A stretch of 64,000 nucleotides of DNA, taken from NCBI GenBank assembly GCA_019095985.1, contig CM032662.1, forward strand, positions 12,645,069 through 12,709,068. Reading direction: 5' to 3'. The position numbers and the translations under genes are program-made. A model generated the notes under the pieces. That model searched no databases and had not been told where the DNA came from. It saw only the letters and a list, made by a program, of their open reading frames with translations. Below, piece after piece: positions 22,801-32,598 of this stretch. This DNA is from Streblospio benedicti. Its lineage: Eukaryota; Annelida; Polychaeta; Spionida; Spionidae. Position 1 is the first letter of the stretch, and each line of letters opens with the position of its first letter.

Positions 22801-24603
22801 ACTTGAGACAATAAACTAGAAATTTACATTTACATTTCTTACATATTTATTATTATGTCATACAAATCAAAATTACCTGTTTTCCTGTTGAAAATAGCTT
22901 TACCGCTCACCTTTGTAGGCCTGTTTGATCTTGTCCCCTGGTGGCGCTGGCAGGCACCCGTACTTGGCACGGAAGTTCTCCTTCCGCTGGTAGCTCTGCA
23001 GGTAGTTCTGAAACACAATAAATTTCAGCTATACAAAAATGGCAAGCAACGACTGTACAATCGAGTTTGTACTGCAGTCGCAATACTTGTTGTTTTGCAT
23101 AACAGCATCTCAGCATGTGAGAGGAATACATATACGATGTATGTACTTACCATGGCATGTGTCTCGCTCTGAATGTGTTGGTTCCATTCTGCAAATACTG
23201 CAGTCTGTATATCCACGCAGATCTGCAAAATTGATCATTTTCGTGACAAACATCAGTATTTAATACAAAGTGCTTCTTGATATACGTTTTACCTTATCAT
23301 CTAGAAGAGTCAATCTAGTAGCTGCAAAGGGTGACAATGTAAATTTTCAAAAAAACAATATCATCATAAGTAACAGCAGTTATTTTTTATACTCTTTTAC
23401 ATAATCAAATTGAATGACAATAAAGATGCACTGTTAATAAGTTTCACACCTGACATTTCTTGTTCTTTACGAGAAACGTGCGGAAAAGATATTCTTCTCG
23501 TTTATCCTGAAAGAAACAAAAACAACAACAATAACAAGCTTGAAATTAAGGTCAGGTTCAGGAATAGGTGAGAAAATGCTACTCAATACTTATTTTCATG
23601 TTCTTCTACATTTAACACATTTAAAATTTTAGTTTTGCTTTCTTATGTTTAACATAAGAGACCCATAACATCTCTTCCACTATATTATCAGACTCATAAA
23701 CTATGATTATAATAAGGCCAGATCATCATCATCATACGTTCCTTATCTAGCCAGAATGTCAACTCTAACACCAATGTCTGACTACCAGATTTATGAAACC
23801 TCAGTATCCATACTTTGCAATCTGCCTATCAAATCAAAACCTACATTTTTACATTTCCATGTAATCCTCACCTGCTCATTGTAGCTGTTTCCTGGTACAT
23901 TTTTCTCCTCCTGTGAGAGTTCCAGTCCAAAAATGGCATCGGGGAATAACTTGTGGAAGTTGAATAGACCAACGTCTGGGACAAGCTGCTTGAGCAGGTA
24001 GGCCTGGAGGTCATATAAACATAATACATTTCCAAGGAAATGGTCATTATATAGGAGGGAAAGGGACATTTTCATAGACTACATACACCCCAGTGATGTG
24101 GACCAAGTGATGTGCTCAATACCAGGCTTAGAAAACAAAAAGTACCACAGATATCACTGTTAAACTTCACAAATAGATTTTTTTTTCAAATTAGGCAATT
24201 TGATTACACTCAATTTTCATCATAAAATGTTTCAAAAATTAACATTTTGAGCTTGTACACAGAGTCCCTTACCTCGCAATGCGCCAGTGAGCGGTTGTGC
24301 TCGTTCCATGCAGCATCCCCCTCAACACTCACCGCACAGATCTGAAACCACAAACCACATTTTTCAATTGATATATATGTGAATTCATCTACCCACTTTA
24401 TGGTATAATCCTAGCTACATGCATGCTCAAAGAACAAAGAACAAAAGGCATCTAAATAGGAGCAGCATTAAGATATTATCAATAGTCAAACAGCTTTGTT
24501 ACATGAGACATACTTTAAAAAGTAATTTATTCTATTCTTAATTGGTGTTGTTAATTGTATCTTACCTTGCACTCTCTTGAAGTCATGGTGTCAATGGATG
24601 ACC
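1..24603 (-). CDS. Gene A: large matrin-type zinc-finger / RS-domain / coiled-coil nuclear protein (26 exons, 3' end outside window)
   Basis: Exons, 5' to 3' on the minus strand: 24566-24603, 24273-24341, 23872-24003, 23450-23506, 23151-23222, 22911-23007, 21938-22110, 19744-21363, 18450-19166, 17738-17986, 17348-17531, 16925-17046, 16302-16611, 15920-16019, 15177-15269, 14756-14868, 10074-10194, 9644-9786, 9011-9480, 8497-8842, 3535-4146, 3048-3179, 2354-2562, 2119-2208, 1551-1951 and 1-577. All introns are GT-AG and the phases chain without a stop for about 2,400 codons. The last exon is still open at base 1. An ATG (complement of 24584-24586) lies four codons before the first zinc-finger cysteine. 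It may be the start, but the exon is open upstream of it and could be internal. Order: two C2H2 matrin/U1-type fingers, low-complexity Ser/Thr/Gln sequence, polyQ, four helical motifs, proline-rich part, RS domain, coiled coil. A nuclear RNA-associated scaffold is inferred; no orthologue is recognised. Confidence 0.85.
699..1119. mobile_element. Harbinger-like MITE (421 bp)
   Basis: Terminal inverted repeats of about 45 bp begin GGGATGATGTACATTTTGTC on the left and are matched in reverse at 1071-1119. The direct TTA flanks at 696-698 and 1120-1122 fit the 3-bp TWA target duplication of the PIF/Harbinger group. There is no coding capacity. The inner ends repeat 'aagtggaaca'. It lies in the gene A intron between exons 25 and 26. 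Confidence 0.75.
1551..1951 (-). CDS. Gene A exon 25: Glu/Lys/Gln coiled coil
   Basis: The exon encodes [14 protein letters not shown] and then a long charged helix built from repeats of a LLQEQKxKE type unit ([20 protein letters not shown]), ending [19 protein letters not shown]. Hydrophobic residues fall at heptad-like spacing, as in a single long helix or dimeric coiled coil. A Ser/Gln tail follows to the GTTAGT donor. It is likely a dimerisation or scaffold element. Confidence 0.8.
2119..2562 (-). CDS. Gene A exons 23-24: polar linker
   Basis: Exons 2354-2562 and 2119-2208. Exon 23 reads [18 protein letters not shown] then Ser/Thr/Pro-rich sequence ending MVDGK. Exon 24 reads [20 protein letters not shown], ending TPKTQQ. 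No domain is recognised. They bridge the RS domain and the coiled coil. Splice phases are 2, 1 and 1 and agree with both neighbours. Confidence 0.7.
3048..4146 (-). CDS. Gene A exons 21-22: large RS (arginine-serine) domain
   Basis: Exons 3535-4146 and 3048-3179. After [20 protein letters not shown] comes a very long alternation of Arg and Ser, with Lys and Gly interruptions ([20 protein letters not shown], then [18 protein letters not shown]). It continues in the next exon as [18 protein letters not shown] and [22 protein letters not shown] domains are phosphorylated by SR-protein kinases and mediate contacts among splicing factors in nuclear speckles; that role is transferred from the class. 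On the DNA level it is a degenerate hexamer repeat, which opens long Leu/Asp-rich antisense frames that are not genes. Confidence 0.85.
4700..4772. repeat. (CA)n microsatellite
   Basis: Nearly pure CA dinucleotide repeat, about 36 units with one break, in the intron between gene A exons 20 and 21. Confidence 0.95.
4871..7371. mobile_element. 2.5-kb long-inverted-repeat element carrying a LINE fragment
   Basis: Inverted arms at about 4871-5340 and 6905-7371 share roughly 460 bp. The ends are TAGTAGAGTCATT and its complement, with TAT on both sides. Each arm contains a degenerate internal duplication of about 140 bp (the 'ccttatcttgaccttcaaat' motif recurs twice per arm). The centre, 5600-6400, holds a reverse transcriptase remnant on the minus strand. 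It looks like a nonautonomous TIR or foldback element, but its superfamily cannot be named from the ends. It enlarges the intron between gene A exons 20 and 21. Confidence 0.7.
5605..6374 (-). pseudogene. Internally deleted CR1/jockey-like LINE reverse transcriptase fragment
   Basis: On the minus strand, 6374-6099 encodes the early RT region ([32 protein letters not shown]). After in-frame stops, about 5976-5605 holds an AQHGFLPSR-like motif followed directly by the C-terminal tail ([32 protein letters not shown]). The catalytic YADD part is missing, so an internal deletion removed most of the RT. The tail motif is typical of CR1/L2/jockey-type LINEs. Confidence 0.7.
7372..8496. other. Intron sequence with a (GCC/ACC/ACT)n trinucleotide tract
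   Basis: Non-coding part of the gene A intron between exons 20 and 21. A trinucleotide tract at 8011-8080 shifts from GCC/GCT through ACC to ACT units and opens a spurious Ala/Thr-rich frame at 7850-8269. I see nothing else in this stretch. Confidence 0.6.
8497..9480 (-). CDS. Gene A exons 19-20: YPPVS octad repeats and polyproline segment
   Basis: Exons 9011-9480 and 8497-8842. Exon 19 has five degenerate 8-residue repeats of the type NYPPVSHP / SYPPASQA / TYPPLGQS, about 9265-9390, encoded by a 24-bp DNA repeat. Pro/Ser/Tyr-rich sequence follows. Exon 20 starts with a polyproline stretch ([18 protein letters not shown]), a likely ligand for WW, SH3 or profilin-type domains. It then has a more folded part ([36 protein letters not shown]). 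The frame is open across both exons and phases (2, 1, 2) match the neighbours. Confidence 0.8.
9644..10194 (-). CDS. Gene A exons 17-18: fourth helical motif, [17 protein letters not shown]
   Basis: Exons 10074-10194 and 9644-9786. Exon 17 encodes [16 protein letters not shown] then a polar stretch. Exon 18 encodes [17 protein letters not shown] and [19 protein letters not shown], ending [10 protein letters not shown]. The IRDFM segment resembles the IRDFL motifs of exons 14-15. The intron before exon 17 (10195-14755) was expanded by a nested transposon. Junction phases are 2, 0 and 2. These exons look better folded than the rest of the middle region. Confidence 0.8.
10235..14548. mobile_element. 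hAT-type nonautonomous element, split by a LINE
   Basis: The left end CAGAGTTGGGGTG and right end CGCCCCAACTCTG are inverted, and an exact 8-bp direct repeat ATGACAGC flanks them (10227-10234 and 14549-14556), the hallmark of hAT insertion. The element's own sequence is AT-rich, with repeated 'attaaactaaactaaa' motifs on both sides (10250-10660 and 14340-14540). About 3.6 kb of LINE lies inside, leaving an original element of roughly 650 bp. It sits in the intron between gene A exons 16 and 17. Confidence 0.85.
10670..14330 (-). mobile_element. Near full-length APE-type LINE (RTE-like) inside the hAT element
   Basis: Minus strand. 14060-13485 encodes an apurinic-type endonuclease N-half ([26 protein letters not shown]). 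13513-11324 continues with [28 protein letters not shown] and TDHRLV. It then has the reverse transcriptase with [57 protein letters not shown] and FADDCAL (the catalytic DD). 11388-10753 carries the tail ([35 protein letters not shown]) and a broken C-terminal CPHC zinc finger. Frames change near 13500, 11370, about 11150-11000 and 10830, and a small in-frame duplication lies at 12136-12163, so it is inactive but recent. The 3' end carries a short GATA tract. RTE-like is my best guess; the subgroup is uncertain. Confidence 0.85.
14756..16019 (-). CDS. Gene A exons 14-16: repeated short helical motif and a lysine-rich tail
   Basis: Exons 15920-16019, 15177-15269 and 14756-14868. Three consecutive exons each carry a similar amphipathic helix: [32 protein letters not shown] and [13 protein letters not shown]. 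The last is followed by a Lys-rich segment ([16 protein letters not shown]) and YYRED. The one-motif-per-exon layout suggests internal exon duplication. The helices look like protein-interaction modules. This is a reading from pattern, not from a recognised domain family. Confidence 0.75.
16302..17986 (-). CDS. Gene A exons 10-13: Ser/Gln-rich, DPR, basic and acidic segments
   Basis: Exons 17738-17986, 17348-17531, 16925-17046 and 16302-16611. Exon 10 has two similar Ser-rich repeats ([13 protein letters not shown] and [13 protein letters not shown]). Exon 11 contains [13 protein letters not shown] and a Thr/Ser tail. Exon 12 is strongly basic ([17 protein letters not shown]), the best nuclear localisation candidate in the protein. 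Exon 13 turns acidic ([18 protein letters not shown], then [12 protein letters not shown]). Such a basic-to-acidic switch is typical of charge-patterned disordered regions. Junction phases are 0, 0, 1, 0 and 1 and fit together without a stop. Confidence 0.75.
18450..19166 (-). CDS. Gene A exon 9: basic, DPR-containing exon with 8-residue repeat
   Basis: Enters after TTTAG in phase 0 as [18 protein letters not shown] and ends at CAG|GTGGGC. It contains three copies of an 8-residue unit (GSDSRKQP-like) at about 18740-18830, made by a 24-bp DNA repeat. Motifs of the DPR type ([20 protein letters not shown]) recur. It ends with Ser-rich sequence [15 protein letters not shown]. The exon is basic and disordered. 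DPR-like repeats occur in several transcription and splicing cofactors, but that link is only suggestive. Confidence 0.8.
19242..19363. repeat. Small inverted-repeat (MITE-like) hairpin
   Basis: A 25-bp arm AACAGAGCAAATTATGAAGT at 19242 recurs inverted at about 19336-19363 with one or two mismatches, giving a hairpin of about 120 bp in the intron between gene A exons 8 and 9. It has no coding capacity and no clear target duplication. Confidence 0.6.
19744..21363 (-). CDS. Gene A exon 8: 540-codon disordered exon with TD/AK repeat and polyglutamine
   Basis: One 1,620-base exon, open throughout, phase 0 at both ends. It begins with an Ala/Thr tract ([14 protein letters not shown]), then a Thr-Asp-Ala-Lys repeat (units such as ATDTDTAK) encoded by an irregular 12-18 bp minisatellite at about 20920-21145. 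A long polar Ser/Asn/Glu/Lys section follows. Near the end lies a run of more than 20 Gln broken by Lys (about 19800-19890), then a Ser/Gln tail. Opposite-strand open frames here are by-products of the repeats. The exon is intrinsically disordered by composition. No enzymatic motif is seen. Long single exons of this kind are common in nuclear scaffold proteins. Confidence 0.8.
21938..22110 (-). CDS. Gene A exon 7: basic then Ser/Pro/Gln-rich linker
   Basis: The exon enters in phase 1 (completing a Val codon from exon 6) and leaves in phase 0 at CAG|GTGACT. It starts with a basic run [12 protein letters not shown], a possible nuclear localisation signal, and continues with Ser/Thr/Pro/Gln repeats ([19 protein letters not shown]). 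No folded domain is visible. It joins the finger module to the long disordered part of the protein. Confidence 0.75.
22185..22352. mobile_element. Small MITE, about 170 bp, TA-flanked
   Basis: Imperfect inverted ends (CTGTATATGACCATCCAAGT against CTGTGTGCGAACATCCAAGC) are flanked by TA on both sides, as for Tc1/mariner-type insertions. It lies in the intron between gene A exons 6 and 7. Confidence 0.55.
22485..22830 (+). mobile_element. tRNA-derived SINE
   Basis: A tRNA-like head has an A-box-like segment (TTGCGGAGTGAATAGGGTGG, about 22491-22510) and a perfect B box GGTTCGATTCC at 22535-22545. An unrelated body follows (about 22590-22790) with ACCCATGAAATAGGTAC. This head-plus-body structure marks a pol III SINE rather than a tRNA gene, since no acceptor stem closes. 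It lies antisense in a gene A intron. Confidence 0.7.
22911..24603 (-). CDS. Gene A exons 1-6: paired matrin/U1-type zinc fingers
   Basis: Six short exons, all junctions phase 0 from exon 1 to exon 6 (24566-24603, 24273-24341, 23872-24003, 23450-23506, 23151-23222, 22911-23007). Finger 1 reads [17 protein letters not shown] then H five residues on (C-x2-C-x12-H-x5-H). It is followed by a helix [12 protein letters not shown] and an acidic linker. Finger 2 reads [18 protein letters not shown] then another H six positions later, followed by [12 protein letters not shown] and a short proline segment. Both fingers are cut by an intron between the two cysteines (CK|IC and CQ|IC). The W before the first His and the spacing match matrin-3/U1-type fingers, which bind RNA or mediate contacts in nuclear RNA proteins; RNA binding here is inferred. 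The pattern repeats in gene B. Confidence 0.85.
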
Positions 24604-26790
24604 CTAAAATGAGAGAAATATCAATATCAAAACTATTTACTTTTCAAAAGATGGATAAAACATTTATTGTCCTTTGGCACAAGATGAAGCTCATGCGAGA
24701 GGCAGTTGATTGTTAAGGTCCTTCACTGGGTAATATATGTAAAATGTTAATATGTCATATATCAAAATTACACTATAATTATACTATTTCAATGCTGATT
24801 GATGTTTACTTTCAAAAATAACAAATTTGAAACATAACTATAACTTTAAGCTTGGATATCTAATAATAAGCAATCAGTGTCGTGACGTCAGCCATACTTC
24901 CCATAATTGACCATGGAATCTTTAACTACAGAATGTAATGCCATAACAGATCATTTACTATGAAACTCTATTATGACTAATTGACTCAAAAAATACACAG
25001 TTATACAACTCAATAGGTACAAAAAGGCATTACAGAGAACTATTGAAATAGCCTGGTGAAAATCACTTTGTCACAGAATCATCATTTTGCAACAACAAAA
25101 ATGATCCAAATATCACAATTTCATTAAAAAAGTTCGTATTGATTCTTCATATTTCACTTACGTTTAGTCACGCAACATTTTATATTTTGAGTTGGCTGAC
25201 ACACAGCAGGAGTTAAAAAATAATAAGTTTTATGCTCACTTGAGTCATTTGGAATTTATAACTCAACTTTGTGTTATAAATTCTACAACAGCCTTTTTCA
25301 GTGAAGGGAAGGAATTCATAACAAATAGCTACCAGTAGATAACAATATCAGCCTTCACTTAACTACCTACATGTAACTGAAAACATTATCAGTGTAAACC
25401 ACTTGATAACACCCACATGTTTTATTCACAATGTCTCAATATCCGGACAATGAACCTTAGAACATAACTCAGAAAAAGAATACGCAAATGCCATCAACTC
25501 TAGCTAGTAATGGAAAACATATATAAGTTCAAACTGCCTCAAAAGCCTATAGAATAAAGACGCTCTGAAAAACAAAATACTAACCCAGAAAGAAACTTGC
25601 CATAGCTGACAGTTTACATCCTGACTGCACACTTTAAAGCTGTATGACACAACGTAGAACATAGGTTGTGTCTTGCTGCATTGAGAACAAATGTTTCTAC
25701 ACAGTTAATAAGGAAAAAATGATACATTTTTTTCACAAACTTCATGAAAACTCACCCTGATAATCGATAATCATACATGTGTATTAGTTTGGTTCTCATT
25801 TGTGTCCATATTCCATGATCTGGATCAAGGAAAAAAGATATAAGTCAAAATGGAGTATTGAAATCCATTCACAATGTCTTAGATTCAGCACTTTACTATA
25901 CATGTAAGTGTGAAATTTTCATGGACGTCAGTAAACCTTTGCATGGTCGTGGACTCATGACCTACTGATACACTACAAACCAGTCATATAGGTGTAGTGA
26001 GGCATGCTACAGTTGACACCAATCAACCCACACATTTACAGGCATTGTCACAGTGTACTACTTAAAGACGGACAGCCCTTCATTCCCTTTGGGAGACCAG
26101 TTCTACTGACCTCTGCTTGGCGGTGCCACTGTGGCGTCTTGCCACTGAAACATATATGTACCTTGCCCCTAATATTCTTAATATTATTACACGTGCCACA
26201 AGAAAACGAACTTACAATGCCCTGAGTCACTTTAGTGACATAATCAATTAAAGAGTGATTAAATACACGTGTGCCCTATGTTCATAATCAGAATCCTTTA
26301 GATGTTTATTGTATAGAAAAGATCTTTCAAGAGCGAGTCAACAAGAGACGCTGAAAAGTCCATTTCAAGAAGCCTAAAATAGCTTAAAATGGACAGTCAA
26401 ATTAGCAAGGTCTCCGGAAGAGGGAGGGTCTGGGATGGGGACAAGGGTAGGTGAATGTGAGAAACTACATATAGATAGGTATTTCTCACCATGCACTTTG
26501 CCACTCATTCTCAATTCTGATTGATTAATAGGCGTGATAGATGAGATATGTGTTTATCACTAATTTGCCTAGGTGATCTCAATGTGAATGGAAAAACACA
26601 TAAGTCTGATGCTCATTAACATAATGAATGCATCACTATGACATATAAATCATCACGTCCGCGCCTGGGCATTCAGAGAAATGCTGTATGTTATTGTTTG
26701 GATGGTTGGCGTTTTAAAGCATACATCGAGCATTCGTTGTGATGAAGTTTGTGACATGTTTTCAAATTAAAATAACTCTGTTAAAGTGGT
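24604..26790. other. Non-coding sequence upstream of the first recognised gene A exon
   Basis: AT-rich DNA between gene A and the rest of the window. It should hold the promoter or a long first intron of gene A, but I see no core promoter motif, CpG-rich block or exon that I could defend. Confidence 0.4.
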
Positions 26791-26807
26791 GAGAAAAAGG
26801 ACAATGT

Positions 26808-26945
26808 TATGTTTTAATGGTGAGATAACCCTATCTATGCACTTGTGTTGTCTTTGCCTGAGCTCATTCGCTACAGCTCAAGTGTGCACGCAGGCACCAC
26901 TTGAGCATAGATGTGTAGATAGTGTGATCTCACCACTAAAACATA
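26808..26945. repeat. Nested imperfect palindrome
   Basis: The outer arms TATGTTTTAATGGTGAGAT (26808-26826) and ATCTCACCACTAAAACATA (26927-26945) pair with one mismatch. Inside is a second palindrome with arms GCTCAAGTG and CACTTGAGC (about 26876-26906). It is possibly a very short MITE or a structured transcript region. Confidence 0.55.
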
Positions 26946-26989
26946 CTATTATCCTTATAGTAACTGACCACGAGTGACAATGGACGATA

Positions 26990-29900
26990 ATGGAGATTTC
27001 AATATACATCTTTTAGAACATCTCATCTATTACTTTGATTTGAAGTTGTACATATTGAACACCAATATTTCTATATTGGGAATTCGATTGAACATTTTGC
27101 ACAAACCATATAGCTATATTTTGTGATAATTCTAATTAAAACACATGCTCTTCAATGTAAAGAAAGACATATCAAGGGATTCCCCACCAAAATGATAGAT
27201 GTCTTGCGTTTGTTAACCCTTGTAGTTCAATATTGGGCATTAGTTAGAGTGTGTGTGCAATCTCCAAGTATACATCCGCATAAAATGGGAATGTGTTTAA
27301 GGGCCCGGTTGATAAAATTATTCAGATTAAGGATATATGGATAAAAGAGGTTGCACTGTATGGTGAAACTACCAAATAAGAAACTTCAAAGATGTATGTT
27401 TCTTCAAGTCTACATGTCCAATGCTTTTGTCCTAGTTGAGGCAGAGGCAATGAGTCAATGTCAGGTATATAGGCTATACACTTGTCAAATAAAATACACC
27501 GATTTAATTGATAAAGAAAAACATTGAAACGATGTAAAACAAAACTAAGTTTAGTTAGCCTCGATACAAAAAAATAATATATAAAGATCATGAAGAATCC
27601 AGAAACTGTAGAAAATAGTGTAGATGACACAAGTATCAGTGATTACAAATTTAGACCCTGTATATGCATTTATGCATTTTCCCCCTCTGTCTTTTTACTT
27701 GGATTTATGGAAGCAAGTACCACTAAGATTTGACATTCTTCTGTCAATTTCCCACATTTTAGCATTAATTTTTCTGCAGTAATAATGCTTGAATAATTCT
27801 ACTTAGAAAAGGCAATATCTAAGTTTGGATATTCAATGGACACTTCGAAAAAGGAAAAACTAATATAACTGTTTAAATGACAGGAGGCAAAATCAAGTTA
27901 GGAGATTATAATTCAATTTAAATAGATTTCATTTCTATATCAAGGATATTAATCAAGAAAATAATGTCAAAATATTTTGCATTTTCATTGACAAATTATA
28001 GAAAAGTTATATTGACTAACCATAAATAAAGTTGATTATCTGATTCATAATTCATCTGCTTCAAACAAAATAGCAAACTGACTTGGTTCACTGTGGTTCA
28101 CTTTTCTAATGGTCTATCTTTTCCAATATCACAAAAATACATCCACTCTTTCAATCATAATCAACATAATGAACATCTCAAATAGTTCAATTTGAGATAA
28201 AAACATTTATGTTATTGAATTGCAATAACCTCTTTTATTTAATAAATCAAATTTATCGTTAAAAAAGTAAGCTCCAGATGGCAAAGCAGATCATATCAAT
28301 GATAAAAGGTTAAATAGTGATCGAACATATCTTGTTACATACTTCTTCAAAGTTGGGCAACCTGAATGACACACGCAGTTTTATAATTGCGGAACATACA
28401 TATTGCATTATTTTCGTCCATAACACATGGTGTAAAGCGATAAATTATTATGACGTAGCATGATGTCCACTAAGATAAATGCCGAATTAAAGATTATCGA
28501 TTGACAAATGAAAAAACGATGTTGACTAAAGAGAAATATTGATATGATTTGATCTGTTAAGAACATGAAAGTGGGAGAAAAATTTATGGAGCAGGTGGCG
28601 ATAGTAGCTGCAGACACTGGCGATAACAGATCAATACGTCTCCACAGGTGGCATAGACTAGATGAGTTATGCAACTCCGATGACAATGCGTATAATAGTG
28701 TTTAGTTGCTTCCTTATTATATTAAGTAGTGTGACATCAACAATTAATGTAAATTCGACACTTTAACAGAATTTTCATTGAGCTGGAAATATGCTTGAAA
28801 AGGCTAATGATCAATATGGTCCAAAACACATGTTCCATTCAGCCATGTTTGTCATGTTGGTGATTAACTTGTTTACTCACAATTACAATAGGACATAACA
28901 AAACAGCTTAGTGAACATTATTGAAAAAGAATACAATCCATTCATCTTTTTAATATCGATTAATGAAACAGAAAACTGATCGTAAGATTTTACTGATGTC
29001 TTCATGCACAGGCTTTGATTTGTTGAGAAAACACAGGCACTATGCTATGTGTTGAGAAGTCAGAGTCTTTCTTTATAACACTGGCGGTCTGAGGGCTGTC
29101 TTTGGTAGCGCAACTCAATATCTCTGAATAAAATGCATGACCAGTGAATGTGTGATTGTCCTGTAGGCACTGAAAACCAAACCACTTTACAATTATAAGA
29201 AAAAGTCAAATTTGAAAGCAACATAAAAACTTTAACTAGATAATGCCAATTCCTAGCTTGGTTGCATTTATCCAATCACCACTGAAGAGTTAAACTTGAA
29301 TTCTACTCCTAAAGACATGATTTCGTGACAACTCAGTATAATCATGATATTAAAAGAAAAAGTAAACAAAAAATGAAATTAATTGACAGCTCTGAAGATC
29401 CTTTTACAAAACATAACTGAAATTTAAAAGGCTCAAAGGGGGCATGCAAGTATGGGTTAGTCTTCGGATGAATTAATATGTATTAGAATATAATTTCGGA
29501 GAGTAGGGATGTGGAGCTCAATGCTCAAACTTATTTTCGGCAGGGTGCTGAAAACCATGCCACGATGGCTTCATTTTCTCATACCTCGCCTGGGCCATAA
29601 TAAATGGAGTTCCTAACCATAGAAGTTTGAGTACACTAGCTTTGGAAGTTAAAACCTGATGCAAGTGTCAAGAGTGACACTAAAAAATGACCATAATTGG
29701 TTCCCATGTAATTTCTTATTTCAGTCTGTTTTTCTTGTTAATGTATTGGCAATACTAGTGAACATTAATGGTAATAGCGAAATGTATGGGGTACACAGTG
29801 CTGTTCCTTCAGCCTTAATAAAACCTGCTCAATATTTCATGATGATTTAATACACCAAAACTGCATTTTTTGGATTAGCAGTAGTGTCTATACCATGCTT

Positions 29901-32497
29901 CCAACAAATGCAGACTACAATACATAATGCATTAATCATTCACATAAATTCACCATACAATTAGCCATTGCAAAAGAAACAAAAAATTCCTCTTGCAGAA
30001 GAGAGTTCTTTGAAGAAAATTTCAAATTGGTATGTTCATTATTGAAGTACAATAACTCTCTTCTTTGATAGACAGTATTGATATATATTGGGGTAATAAG
30101 TAAATCAGTTCCACAATAAAACTTTATCCTATTCCACATGACATGGAGCCTTATTAAGCCTCAATCTTTCTCACAAATAAATTACCTAGGTGGTGGTACA
30201 TGTAGTAGTAGTTGACCAATGAACAATGAGCAGAGCTGGACAATAAACAGCTCCGTTCCTAAATCACATCTCACTTCCTCATTGCTGTCCCGTAAGAAAC
30301 AATTTATGATGTTGCAATTTTATCACTAACAGCTAGTACGGCTAAACCCTTTCATCTCAAACTTCCTTCAGTATACATACATGTAGTTTAGTTATGAAGT
30401 CCTCTGATAATGTGACATTTCAAATAACTTGCTTTTCAAGTTATACTACATTTGTACTAGTTAACTTATGTTACATGTAAATGAGGGCCAAAAAATCACC
30501 CCCATTAAATCACCATTCTGAGCCTTATGTACACAACAACTGCAGCCATTGTTTGTATTTACTCTGCTATCCCCACACTGGCATACATTGGATACCATGT
30601 TGTGTGCACACAGATCATTAAACCATCATTATACAATATACAACTGAATTTAAGGCTGTGAAGCCACAAGAAATACAGCTATTAAACATGCATATAAAAA
30701 GCTGTTGATTATGATTTACAGCCAAGAGAATAGTGTCAGGTTGTACCTATTACCTAAGTATTTCTGCCTATTTACAAAATGTAAATAATAAAGATAAAAA
30801 AGATATTCATCAAAGTTCAATACCACAACCGTAAACCACTTTTATGTGATCTAATAAATGCACTATTTAATGATGTATGGATTGAATACTTATGAAATAG
30901 ACTTAAGAGATTTTTATGGTGTACACAGTTTAGTGTTGGACTCCTACATCCTCAGCAAAACCATTCATACAATAATTTAGTCTGTTTACTAGCAGATCCT
31001 TCTTCCTTCTCCATACTGCTAATTGTACTATTTTATGCTATTTTGGTAGTATTTTGTGATTTTACGCTTTAAAAACTTATATTGCTGTGATTTTTGCTAC
31101 TTTGTAAATGCATATCATCAAATTAATATCTTATTCAAATTCTAGATCTCATGATTGTTTCTGTATAGCAAAACGATATAATGAAATCATTCAATCATAT
31201 CATATTGACAAAATGCCACTTTTTGACAATTTAATTTAAAACTTTTTAATCAGGTCATTTTCTGCAGAGTAGCATCGAAATGAACTTTGTCAATGCATGT
31301 AAATTTGAGTATAAAATGCTAGTCTTATTAATAATGCATCAATATACACGGAGTGTTCAATGACAAAAAACGTTATCACTGACTGTCAGCTGGTATTGAT
31401 GTCATTATTTTTGTAAAGTCAAATAGTAATTACACGAAATAATTTATTAGATCCATAAAAACCTAATTCTAAGTAAAGTTGTTTTCTCAGTGAACTAATG
31501 AAAGCAATCATGTACGTGTTGTAGATATTAAAACTGTTTATTACCAATTTCTGCACTTCATTTTCTACGTAAACAACAAAACAGTTTGCATACCTAGTGC
31601 ATTAGATCAATTACATTCGCCTTGGTCACGATCAGATTACATTTTATATTAAACTCTCGTTACATGCAAATTTTGTGTTCTAAGACATGTTTATTTGTAC
31701 TAATTTTCATCTCAAAATGACAACAGTCACAAAAGCATTGGTTATCTTCTTTTGCCATGTTTTTTCATGCACACATTTTAATGGTGCAATAACCAAGAAA
31801 AACCATCTTTACGGTGTTTTATTTAAAACATCCATCTTTAAAAAAAATATATATTTGCATTCACATTGAATCTATGAACACTTCCTGTCAGCAGTTAACT
31901 ACAAAAATGCTTCTTCTTTAGTTTGCAATTTATTTTGTCTGAATACTATTATAAGAATTGCCATAGTTGTCATGTTTTTACTGAATGTACTGCTATGTTG
32001 CGGAAATTGCAAATTTTCAAACAGATACCAATTTTCAGTAAATAAAACATGATTATAATGGGTGATATGTTGCTATTGTTGCTAATAAGTAGGTTAGATC
32101 TATAAGTGCAAATGACCCTATATGAAAATGTGTGATATGCAGGTATGAACTTCTAACATGCTTTTGTTCAATCCGTACAGTGTCCATAGACGTCTGAGGT
32201 AAACAGTTTACACTGACTTCATAGTATGTTTTAATATTGTCACTCGAGCATCCCTTGCTTGCGCACACTGTTAAGTAAAAAGATTTAACCATCTGTTATT
32301 GCAGCAATCTCTTTTTCAGAAAACACTTATTCATTTGTTCATTGGAGAATAACACCTTTTTACAGTTACTAGACTTGCTGAAGAGCATCTATTGAGGCGA
32401 CGGAATAGCTTCCAAGAAATGCTCAAATTAATGTACATTAAATGAAGACACGTCACGCTATAATTTTTAACTGAATCAATAACAGTATTTATCAAAG
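26990..32497. other. Unannotated AT-rich intergenic or intronic sequence
   Basis: About 5.5 kb without a convincing exon, repeat array or element end. The open frames here are short, AT-driven and not flanked by paired splice sites. Confidence 0.5.
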
Positions 32498-32598
32498 ANN
32501 NNNNNNNNNNNNNNNNNNNNNNNNNNNNNNNNNNNNNNNNNNNNNNNNNNNNNNNNNNNNNNNNNNNNNNNNNNNNNNNNNNNNNNNNNNNNNNNNNN
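32498..32598. other. Assembly gap (run of N)
   Basis: About 100 consecutive N. The true distance across it is unknown. Confidence 0.99.
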
